Notes under the pieces: generated by a model
The model's input: the letters and a program-made list of their open reading frames with translations, nothing else
What the model was told of the DNA's origin: nothing
Database searches by the model: none
Program-made: the position numbers and the translations under genes
Shown here: piece by piece, positions 21,201 through 29,866 of the stretch
Layout of the letters: every line of letters begins with the position of its first letter
Numbering within the stretch: position 1 is the first letter of the stretch
Assembly (NCBI GenBank): GCA_030950485.1
Contig: JAUZRK010000001.1
Location: forward strand, 1 to 39,997
Origin: Candidatus Dojkabacteria bacterium
GTDB taxonomy: Bacteria > Patescibacteriota > Dojkabacteria > J137
Length of the DNA stretch: 39,997 nt
Direction: 5' to 3'

Positions 21201-21708
21201 TTACTTCAAATTCATACCATTTTCCTCTGTGTGGCATTAATTTTACCGAATACAAAGGTTTTGATGAAGTTTTTGAGGCTTTTGATTCAGAGAATAAAAC
21301 TCCCTCTGATCTAAGTATTTGAAATACAACTACTCTTTCGTTTCCATTTACCATAAATGAAGCTCTTTCACTCATTATTGGCATATCGCACAAGAAAATT
21401 TTCTGTTTTTTTAGTTCTGAAGTTCTTTTATTTACTAGCTTTACTGTTACATATACTGGAGCATCATGAGATTGACCTAATCTTTGTGCTTCTCTAAATC
21501 CTAATTTCGGAGATCCCCACTCTACATCTTCAAACGATAATTCCCAGCTTGACCCTGTATAGTCTTCGATTGGATTTATTTCGTCAAACAAGTCTTCGAA
21601 ACCTGTTTCCATGAAATAAGTAAAAAATTGTTTTTGAGATTCGAGCAAGTCGAAATCTGGCAATTTCACTGGGTTCTTTGTTAGAATTAGTCTTTCTTGT
21701 GGGGTCAT
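18262..21708 (-). CDS. rpoB: DNA-directed RNA polymerase subunit beta
   Basis: 1148 aa, [37 protein letters not shown] and [17 protein letters not shown] motifs. Confidence 0.99.
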   Translation of the reverse strand: [1148 protein letters not shown]

Positions 21709-21854
21709 AAGCTAGTATTTAATAATATATCTTATTTACAACAGAAACTGGCATTTTCATATACTTCTATTTTGAAAACGCCTGTTATACTTAAATATTT
21801 AAATTGTGTTGTTTTTTTTCGAGAAAAAATTTTACGCGCATTAACGTAGGGAGA

Positions 21855-21883
21855 ATTTTAGCATAACTCCAACATCATGTAAA
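21855..21883 (-). promoter_or_regulatory. Sigma70-type promoter for rpoB
   Basis: Minus strand TTTACA-17 nt-TAAAAT with TG extension (TGCTAAAAT), about 140 nt upstream of the rpoB start. Confidence 0.65.
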
Positions 21884-21916
21884 CCACTTTTGTTAAAATT
21901 GCAAGCTATTTTTTAT

Positions 21917-22673
21917 TTATTTCAAAACACATTCAAAAAACATAGTTGGAGTAATAAGTTTAGCCCTCACCTTTGAATAATATTTATTTGGATCATTAGA
22001 TTTAGGCTGATAGCTAAACTTTTCAGCTTCTAATTCTTTAAATCTCCTAACAGTAAAACCTGCATTTGTTAGAGCGTTAACCCATGTAGATATTTTTCTA
22101 TGTTGAATATAAACTCCATCAGTACCTACCCAACTTGATTCAAACCTCTCTCCATCATAATTGTATGATTTAGTTATAGCCATTACATTATTCTGGTATT
22201 CAAATCTGGAATACATTGGGTGCTCCCAACTAAATATAAATTTACCGTTTGGCTTCAAATACGATTTAATGTTTTTAAGAGTTTTTTCCAAATCAAAGCT
22301 CCATCCTAATGCGTATATCGAGAAAACTATATCTACCTTTTCATAAATGCTCAGCCTTTCTTCCATCGAAAGAACGCTCAATTCAATCCTTCTATCTTCT
22401 AAAGCTTCCGCATTTAAACTCTCAGCTAGTTTTTTTCTGTTCGTCAGAAATATCTATTCCATAAACTTTCTTAGCACCTCTTTCTACTAAGTATTTAATT
22501 GAGTGCCCACTCCCATAGCCAATTTCCAAAAAAGCTTCCCCTTTAATATCGCCAAATATATTTTCATTTTCTAACTCCCCAAATGGACCCCATGCCGGAA
22601 GGCAAGTACCACCAGCAAATTTCTCAGCGGCTTGATCCCAAGCCTTTTTGTTTTTATTCAATTTTTCGTTCAT
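21917..22673 (-). pseudogene. Class I SAM-dependent methyltransferase, frameshifted (ORFs 22422-22673 and 21917-22381)
   Basis: N-terminal part FLEIGYGSGHSIKYLVERGAKKVYGIDISDEQKK (SAM motif). Removing one base from the 7-nt tract at 22430-22436 continues LAESLNAEALEDRRIELSVLSMEERL...VDIVFSIYALGW. Confidence 0.8.
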
Positions 22674-22785
22674 TATTATCTAGATATCATTCAAGAATCA
22701 CTTAGTTACCTAGTTACTATTAACTAGATAACTGAATCTATAATTCAAATCTTCTTATTTCCTACGCTGCCCAATCTATATCTCC

Positions 22786-24165
22786 CTAGTATCTATAATG
22801 ATCCTCTTTATACGGTCCACTCGTAGGTACTCCAAGATAATCAGCTTGTTTTTGGTTTAAAGTTTCAAGCTTTGCTCCTACATGATCTAAATGTAATCTA
22901 GCTACTTCTTCATCAAGATGCTTAGGAAGTCTATAAACTCCTACTTTGTATTCGTCTTTTTTAGTAAAAAGCTCAATTTGAGCCAAAACTTGATTAGAGA
23001 AGCTGTTAGACATTACAAAACTAGGATGCCCCATAGCATTTCCTAGATTAAATAATCTTCCTTCAGAAAGAACAATTATCCTATTTCCATTTGGCATATG
23101 AACAATATCAACCTGTGGTTTCAGATTCTCCCATATATATTTTCTCATTGCTGCTATTTCAATTTCAGAATCAAAATGACCAATGTTTCCAACTATTGCA
23201 GTATCCTTCATCTGAAGCATATGTTTCTCTGTTATTACATCAACACAACCAGTTGTTGTAATAAATATATCACCAATTTTACAAGCATCATCCATCTGCA
23301 TAACTTGATATCCTTCCATTGCAGCCTGAAGAGCACATATCGGATCTATCTCTGTAACTATAATTCTCGCTCCCTGACCTTTAAATGCCTGAACAGTTCC
23401 CTTACCTACATCTCCATAACCCGCAACAACAACCTTACCTGCAATCATTACATCAGTTGCCCTCATAACTCCATCAACAGCAGAATGTCTGCATCCATAT
23501 AGATTATCGATTTTTGATTTTGTAACAGAATCATTAACATTTATAGCTGGGAATTTTAATTCACCCTTTTTAAACATATTGTAAAGCCTATGTACTCCAG
23601 ATGTTGTTTCTTCACTAACTCCCATAACTAGTCCCATTCTATCTGAAAAGAAACTTGGATTTTTATCTAGAGTTTTTGCTATTTGGGCAAATAATATTTT
23701 CTCTTCTTCTGATTCGAATTCAGACTTATTTAAAAAGTTTCTATCATTTTCTGCTTTTAGACCTAAGTGTAGAAATAGTGTTGGATCACCTCCATCATCT
23801 AGAATTAAATTTGGACCAATATCAGTTCCCCAATCTAAAGTTCTTTCAATATATGACCAATACTCTTCAAGAGATTCACCCTTAATAGCAAACACTGGAA
23901 CTCCAGTTTTAGCAATCGCAGCTGCAGCATGATCCTGTGTTGAGTAAATATTACAAGTTGCCACCTAACTTCAGCACCCAGATCAATAAGTACAGCAGTC
24001 TCTATAGTCATGTGTAAAGAGCCTGTAATTCTTGCTCCTTTAAGAGGCTTATACATACCGTATTTTTTTTCGAAGCGACATTAGCCCTGGCATTTCCTTT
24101 TCTGAAAGAGTTATATCCTTTCTACCGAACTCTGCTAAGTTAATATCTTTTATTACGTAGTCCAT
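22786..24165 (-). pseudogene. ahcY: Adenosylhomocysteinase, interrupted by two frameshifts
   Basis: Frame pieces [34 protein letters not shown] / [34 protein letters not shown] / [30 protein letters not shown]...; NAD-binding [10 protein letters not shown]. Breaks at A8 (24063-24070) and ~23961. Confidence 0.9.
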
Positions 24166-24243
24166 AAATCTAGATTAAAATTAAACAATCAAAAGTAAAA
24201 AGTAAAAAAAACACTCATTAATTTTACTTTTTAATCTTGGCTT

Positions 24244-24939
24244 CTATGCTAGTCCATAACCTCCATCTATTCTTATGATTTGCCCATTAATATGATCAGA
24301 TTCTGTAATGAATAAAAATGCTTTTGCTATATCGTAAGGATTTGCAATTCTATCAGATAATGATTTTGAAATTGATTTCTCTTCAGTTCCTTTACTCCAA
24401 TGTTTCTTAGAAAATTCAGTCAATGTATGTCCTGGTGCTACTGCGTTTACTCTAATATCGGGTGCTAGTCTCTTTGCTAAAGAAACTGTAAATGAATTCA
24501 TAGCCGCTTTATGCATTGAATATACCATACTGCCTGAAGAAGCATCTCTGAAATCTCCTCTTATAGAAGTTGTATTTATAATACATCCTGGTTTATTCAT
24601 ATACGGTAAGATTTCTTTAACAATATTTACATGACCTAGAACATTTAATTTATAGTCCTCTATAATATCTTTATCTTCCAATTCAACCAAATCCTTTTTT
24701 GCTAAACTACCTCCAGCATTATTTATCAAGATGTCAACTCCCTTGTTTTTAATTATCTCGTTTTTGTTTATTGCTATCTTAATTTCCTCAGTACTCATCA
24801 AATCAAAACTAATCTGATTAGATCCTGCCAAAAGATTTATTCTATCGTGATAAATTACTTCATATCCTTTCTTAGAAAATAGATTTGCAACTTCTGCCCC
24901 TATTCCAGAAAATGCCCCTGTTATTAGTACTGTCTTCAT
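24244..24939 (-). CDS. SDR-family oxidoreductase
   Basis: VLITGAFSGIGAEVANLF cofactor motif, NNAGGS, YSMHKAA catalytic motif. Confidence 0.9.
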   Translation of the reverse strand: MKTVLITGAFSGIGAEVANLFSKKGYEVIYHDRINLLAGSNQISFDLMSTEEIKIAINKNEIIKNKGVDILINNAGGSLAKKDLVELEDKDIIEDYKLNVLGHVNIVKEILPYMNKPGCIINTTSIRGDFRDASSGSMVYSMHKAAMNSFTVSLAKRLAPDIRVNAVAPGHTLTEFSKKHWSKGTEEKSISKSLSDRIANPYDIAKAFLFITESDHINGQIIRIDGGYGLA

Positions 24940-24980
24940 AATTTAAAGAATACCTTTTATTAAGATAATGAATCAAATGA

Positions 24981-25910
24981 TTAAAGCTTATAATTCTGTC
25001 CTCCAAGAGCCTCTACATTTTTCGCACCCATAAGACTACCAACCTTACAAGCATCTTCAATTTTCATATCAGACAATAGACCTTTTATTAATCCAGCTCT
25101 AAAGGCGTCTCCTGCGCCTGTTTGCTCTGCAAAAGTTTTAGGACTGGTAGATGGAATAAATTTTTCGCCATCATGAGTATGGGTAATAGCACCGTCTTTT
25201 CCCTTTGTTTCAATTATATATTTTAAACCAAAATTTAAAATATTCTTTAAATCAGTATTTAGTAATTTCTTTAGCTGATCAATTTCAGTTTCATTACCTA
25301 TAAATATATCTGAAAGTTCAATGCATTCCATTGTAAGTTTTTCATCAAAGAAAATTGATAATACCTGGCTTGGGTCGAATATGACTAATGACTCCACACC
25401 TGATTTTTCTCTAAGCTCTTCCATATGATTTCTAATACTCTCGCCTGTACCTGGTGAAAAAATTGCAATTTTTATTTTTTCAAAATCTTCATTAATAAGC
25501 ATTTCTGATAAATTAGTAGACCCCATATAATCTCCATGAGTATTTGGTTGGAAAATACCTATTTGATCTTTTTCAACATCTGAAATTGCATAGAAACTTG
25601 CAGTATGTTCACCTTGAAAAACTTTTGCCTTTATATTTACTCCATTACTTTCCAAATGTGCTCTATAGTCATTATTTAAATCATCACCAACTACAGAAAA
25701 CATCAAAGGCGATGTTCCTTGTATACCAAGTCCGTATGCAATATTACCAGCCGTACCGCCAAAAAAGACTTGTTTATTTTCAGCTGTAAGCATCATAGAT
25801 AAATCTTTAACCTTACCTTCTTCAACTATTACTTCTTCTTTAAAATTATTATGTACTGAAAATACTACGTCATATGCTACAGAACCTACAACCAATGCTT
25901 TATTTCTCAT
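24981..25910 (-). CDS. PfkB-family carbohydrate/nucleoside kinase (adenosine kinase-like)
   Basis: FFGGTAGNIAYGLG, QTGAGDAFRAGLIKGLL (anion-hole/catalytic GAGD motif). Confidence 0.85.
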   Translation of the reverse strand: MRNKALVVGSVAYDVVFSVHNNFKEEVIVEEGKVKDLSMMLTAENKQVFFGGTAGNIAYGLGIQGTSPLMFSVVGDDLNNDYRAHLESNGVNIKAKVFQGEHTASFYAISDVEKDQIGIFQPNTHGDYMGSTNLSEMLINEDFEKIKIAIFSPGTGESIRNHMEELREKSGVESLVIFDPSQVLSIFFDEKLTMECIELSDIFIGNETEIDQLKKLLNTDLKNILNFGLKYIIETKGKDGAITHTHDGEKFIPSTSPKTFAEQTGAGDAFRAGLIKGLLSDMKIEDACKVGSLMGAKNVEALGGQNYKL

Positions 25911-26433
25911 TTTCTATATATATTAATTTATTTAATTTTTGCTTATTCGCTTTCTTCTGAAGATATAATGATGAATTTAAAACTTCTTTAAACATTATTA
26001 TCTTCTTTATATATACTAAAGTAAATGGATCATCATTTGAATACCTAAAACTACAACTCAAATTCTGAATCATATCAATAGACTTAACCACTCTTACTTC
26101 AAAATACTTACTATTTAATAACTGAGTTAAATATTTCTCATCTCTTTGTTTTTTCTTAACCGCAGTTGTTTCGCCAGAAAAGTCTTCATAATCCTCTTTT
26201 GTTAAATCTTGAATAATCTCTAAAATTCTTCTACCAAAAATTTTGCTTATAATTTTAGATAAACTCCTATCAATGTCTTCTAAAATGTCATGAAGTAATA
26301 TTACTATTATGGTGTCTTCTATATTATGTAATTGAGAAGAATAGGTATTTATAAATTCACTTAAAATGGGTAGTATATGATCCTCATAATGATTCCCTTG
26401 ATGCTTTCTAGGTTGGGAAAGATGATTAAGCAT
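25900..26433 (-). CDS. HD-domain protein resembling RelA/SpoT hydrolase domain (small alarmone hydrolase-like); true start probably upstream
   Basis: HYEDHILPIL...DTIIVILLHDILEDI...FGRRILEIIQDLTKE...EKYLTQLL...VRVVKSIDMIQNL matches the H/HDxxED/K-x-x-D-x-x-x-N pattern. Frame stays open upstream to ~26570 (...RSILEKNNVPYTKKIRQASKLAMLNHL). Confidence 0.7.
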   Translation of the reverse strand: MLNHLSQPRKHQGNHYEDHILPILSEFINTYSSQLHNIEDTIIVILLHDILEDIDRSLSKIISKIFGRRILEIIQDLTKEDYEDFSGETTAVKKKQRDEKYLTQLLNSKYFEVRVVKSIDMIQNLSCSFRYSNDDPFTLVYIKKIIMFKEVLNSSLYLQKKANKQKLNKLIYIENEK

Positions 26434-26619
26434 TGCAAGCTTACTTGCCTGTCTTATCTTTTTAGTATAGGGAACATTATTCTTTTCCAGAATCGATCGA
26501 AGCTCATTTCTTTTGACTGAAAGCTTTTTTATTAATATATTTTGATTGACAAAATAGTCTGTAATAATCGCTCGTTAGGTAGGAGAATATTAGCAGATAT
26601 ACTATCTATTTAAAAGCAT

Positions 26620-27743
26620 TTACTCTTCTCTGAATTTAAATACTTTTGAAGCAATAGCAAACGTAAGAAGAGTCCAAATCATTATTAAAAATAACTCACT
26701 CTTCAAATCAGTAATTCCTGCACCTTTAAGTGATATTGCTCTTAACGAATCAATCAATGGAGAAAGTGGAAGAATCTCAGCAAATTTTCTTACGCCATCT
26801 GGTAAGTCTTCCCTAGAAAAAAATACGCCAGAAAGAAACATCATAGGTGTTGTCATTCCACTAGCAAGGCTTTGTGCTGATTGAGAAGTTTTAGAAATAG
26901 CAGCAATAATGAATCCAATATTTAAAAATACAAAATTCCCTATAAAACCAACTAGTATTAAAAAAGGTAGACTCCCATATACATTACCGCCAAACATGAC
27001 TAATCCAATGAATAAAACTAGTAGTATCTGTATAATTGTAGATACTAGATGGGCTAATACTTCTGCCAGTAAAAATTTCCATATTGGTAATGGCGTTGCA
27101 GATAATCTCTTAAGAATCCTCTTTTCTTTTAAAGTAGATATTGTTGCTGCTATGCCTATCATTCCTGATTGCATGATACTCATTCCTAAAATACCAGGTA
27201 AAAATATTCAATTTGATTTGCTGAAACACCTTTCCTTTCTACTTCAAATGGGTTTTCCACTCCCGATATAGAGGCAGTTACATCATCAATGATTCCAGAA
27301 ATTATGAAGCTAGGTGATAGCTGGCTCTCGCTCGCTTGGTCATAATAGATATCGGCTTTTTTATCGGCACCCGAGTAATCCTTTGGAAAGTAAAGTACTA
27401 TAGTTGCTGACCTCTTATCATTAAAATAAGTAATTTCGTCACTTTCCAGCTTTGCAATTTCAAACTGAACCTCTTCTGATTCTTCTAAATATTTTTTAGC
27501 CTGCTCCAAATCAGTATATTCAGTATTAATTCCTATTCCATCAATATCTGAAAGTGCCTTTATAACCACACTTGATTCGAAGCTATTAGATTCATTAATT
27601 ACTATAATATTTGCATTGATGCTTCCTCCAAAATTGAAAAGTCTAAATAATAGTAAAAAAATCACAGGAAATAGAATTGTCCAAAAGACTGCTTCTTTAT
27701 CTCTGAAATATTGTTTTAATGATGCAATAAGTAATTTATACAT
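26620..27743 (-). pseudogene. ABC-2 type transporter permease, frameshifted (ORFs 27186-27743 and 26620-27183)
   Basis: Adding one base to the 5-nt tract at 27200-27204 gives ...SANQIEYFLPGILGMSIMQSGMIGIAATISTLKEKRILKRLSATPL, a continuous ABC-2 permease. Confidence 0.85.
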
Positions 27744-27744
27744 T

Positions 27745-28716
27745 TTATTTTATTAATGATTCTGAATTACCGTGATTGACTCCTTTTCTTAAAGAATTCC
27801 CTGTTAAAGTTATAAATACATCTTCAAGATTAGGAGGTATTATTTCTAGATTCTTAAATTCTATTCCGATATCTTCAATGTCTTTCAAGATGTCATTAAT
27901 AAGCTTTGAATCTTCAATTCTCAACACTATCTTCTCTTTCTCATTCCACAACTCAACAATTTCAGTCATATCTGATACTTTTTTTAATATTGCATCATTA
28001 AAAGCCTCCTCAGGAATAAATTTTATTGTAAATTTAAGATTCTGCTTAATAATTAGATTTTGAGGCGTATCCAAATCAATAAGACTACCTTCATACATTA
28101 TTGCAATTCGATCACATAATTCTTCAGCCTCTTCCATATAATGCGTAGTCAAAATTATAGTCTTCCCCTCTTTATTTATCTGTTTAATAAGTTCCCATAG
28201 TTCTCTCCTAATATTTGGATCGAGACCTGTAGTTGGTTCATCAAGAAATACAATATCTGGATCATTTATTAGTGCTGCGATTATAGAAAACCTTTGTGCT
28301 TGTCCACCTGAGAGATTCTTTACTAGTTCATTTCTTTTTTCGTATAACCCAACCATTTTAAGTAATTCTATTGGATCTTTTTTCTTTTTATACATAGATC
28401 CAAATAAGTCTAGGATTTCAACTAGCTTTAGTTTGTCGAAATATGCGCTTGACTGAAGTTGTACACCAATTATTTCTTGTAACGAAGCTCTATTATCTTT
28501 ATCATTTACATCTACATTATTTACAATTATTCCCCCAGAATCTATAGATCTAAGTCCTTCAATCATTTCTAGCATAGTAGTTTTACCTGCACCATTTGGA
28601 CCAAGAATTCCAAATATCTCACCCTTTATTACAGAGAAACTTGCATTTTTAACTGCTAGATTTTGTTTATAGCTTTTATTTAATGCGTTTACTTTTATTA
28701 TTTCCATTAAAATCAT
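27745..28716 (-). CDS. ABC transporter ATP-binding protein
   Basis: GILGPNGAGKTTMLEMIEGL Walker A, LSGGQAQRFSI signature, DPDIVFLDEPTTGLDP Walker B. Confidence 0.95.
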   Translation of the reverse strand: MILMEIIKVNALNKSYKQNLAVKNASFSVIKGEIFGILGPNGAGKTTMLEMIEGLRSIDSGGIIVNNVDVNDKDNRASLQEIIGVQLQSSAYFDKLKLVEILDLFGSMYKKKKDPIELLKMVGLYEKRNELVKNLSGGQAQRFSIIAALINDPDIVFLDEPTTGLDPNIRRELWELIKQINKEGKTIILTTHYMEEAEELCDRIAIMYEGSLIDLDTPQNLIIKQNLKFTIKFIPEEAFNDAILKKVSDMTEIVELWNEKEKIVLRIEDSKLINDILKDIEDIGIEFKNLEIIPPNLEDVFITLTGNSLRKGVNHGNSESLIK

Positions 28717-28811
28717 TATTATATATTACAAACATTAAGTCTATGGGTATGGTCATTGGTAGAATAAATGTTAAAATATTTATATATATCATTTTATAAT
28801 TCACAAGACAG

Positions 28812-29813
28812 ATGGCAAAAGCACTATTTAGACAAACAAAGTTAAATAATAACTTTGGTAAATTCGAAGAAGGAAAAGATTCGAATACAAAATACGAAGT
28901 GATTAGAATTGGACAATATACAAAAACTTTTGGTAAAGAAACAAAAGAAAGAAATTTTAAGTTTCAAATAAAAGGAGAAGATAAAACTGTTTCTTTTGGA
29001 GAGAAAATAATGAAAGCTTTTGTTAAAAATAAAGTAACTGCAGAAGAGGTTTTTGAAAATGCTGTAAAAGAGCATAGAGGTAAAATAAAAATAAGTTTAG
29101 AAAGTCAATGGAACATTTTGAAAAAGATAGTTGCTGTAGTTGCTCTAATCATGGTTGTAATGGTTGGAGTAGTTTATGTAATGATGACTACAGATAAAAA
29201 CTTTAATGATGAAATAGTAACATTAGAAGACATCACTGATGGAAGTGAAGGTGATTTTATAGCAGTAGATATGTTTATGATGGATGCTAATTATGTAGAG
29301 ATTACTGAAACTAATGAAACATATGGTGTTGAAACTAGTAGTAATACAAAAGAAGGAAACACCTATGTTTTAGGAACATTTTTAACTGGAGAATCAAATG
29401 ATACTTTCATTTATAGATTTAATCCTCAAAGTAAAATGGCAGATAAGTTCAATATAAACTTTAGTATTTTAGGAACAACAGCAGAAGAATATGAAATAGA
29501 AGGCGTTGAAGGAGAGATAAAAAAGCTAAGTGAAATTGAAGATTTAGATGGAAGTTTTCAATTCATGGATTACTTCAATGAATCTATAGATTTATATAAT
29601 GAAGACGGTTATGAATTTAATAGCCCTAAATATCTAATTGATGGAAACGTAACTCAAGGTAAGTTTTCTAATGTAATAATGGGAACAGGAGTTACTGCAT
29701 TTATAGCATTAGCAACAATTGCTTTGACAATAGTGGCGTTTAAAAAAGATGCTAGCTCAATCTCAGATTTAGTTTCAAGTACTAAGGGCAGGTCACCAAT
29801 ACAGAAAGCTTAA
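28812..29813 (+). CDS. Two-TM membrane protein of unknown function
   Basis: 333 aa with TM segments near residues 105-130 and the C-terminus, flanking a predicted extracytoplasmic acidic domain. TATAAT at 28795-28800. Confidence 0.65.
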   Translation: MAKALFRQTKLNNNFGKFEEGKDSNTKYEVIRIGQYTKTFGKETKERNFKFQIKGEDKTVSFGEKIMKAFVKNKVTAEEVFENAVKEHRGKIKISLESQWNILKKIVAVVALIMVVMVGVVYVMMTTDKNFNDEIVTLEDITDGSEGDFIAVDMFMMDANYVEITETNETYGVETSSNTKEGNTYVLGTFLTGESNDTFIYRFNPQSKMADKFNINFSILGTTAEEYEIEGVEGEIKKLSEIEDLDGSFQFMDYFNESIDLYNEDGYEFNSPKYLIDGNVTQGKFSNVIMGTGVTAFIALATIALTIVAFKKDASSISDLVSSTKGRSPIQKA

Positions 29814-29827
29814 ACTCGAACTACAAA

Positions 29828-29866
29828 TTAAAGAAAAAGAGGTAGTTAATATCTCTTTTTCTTTAA
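29828..29866. terminator. Bidirectional terminator between convergent genes
   Basis: TTAAAGAAAAAGAG-gtagttaatat-CTCTTTTTCTTTAA, perfect 14-bp stem, lies between the plus gene ending 29813 and the minus ORF ending 29863. Confidence 0.8.

Noticed and set aside
21709-21916. Ribosomal-protein-type autoregulatory leader (L10/L12) upstream of rpoB
   Set aside because: No rplJ/rplL genes are adjacent and I could not recognise a defined leader structure beyond the promoter.
23098-23502. 134-aa plus-strand ORF
   Set aside because: Antisense to ahcY, whose protein sequence is unmistakable.
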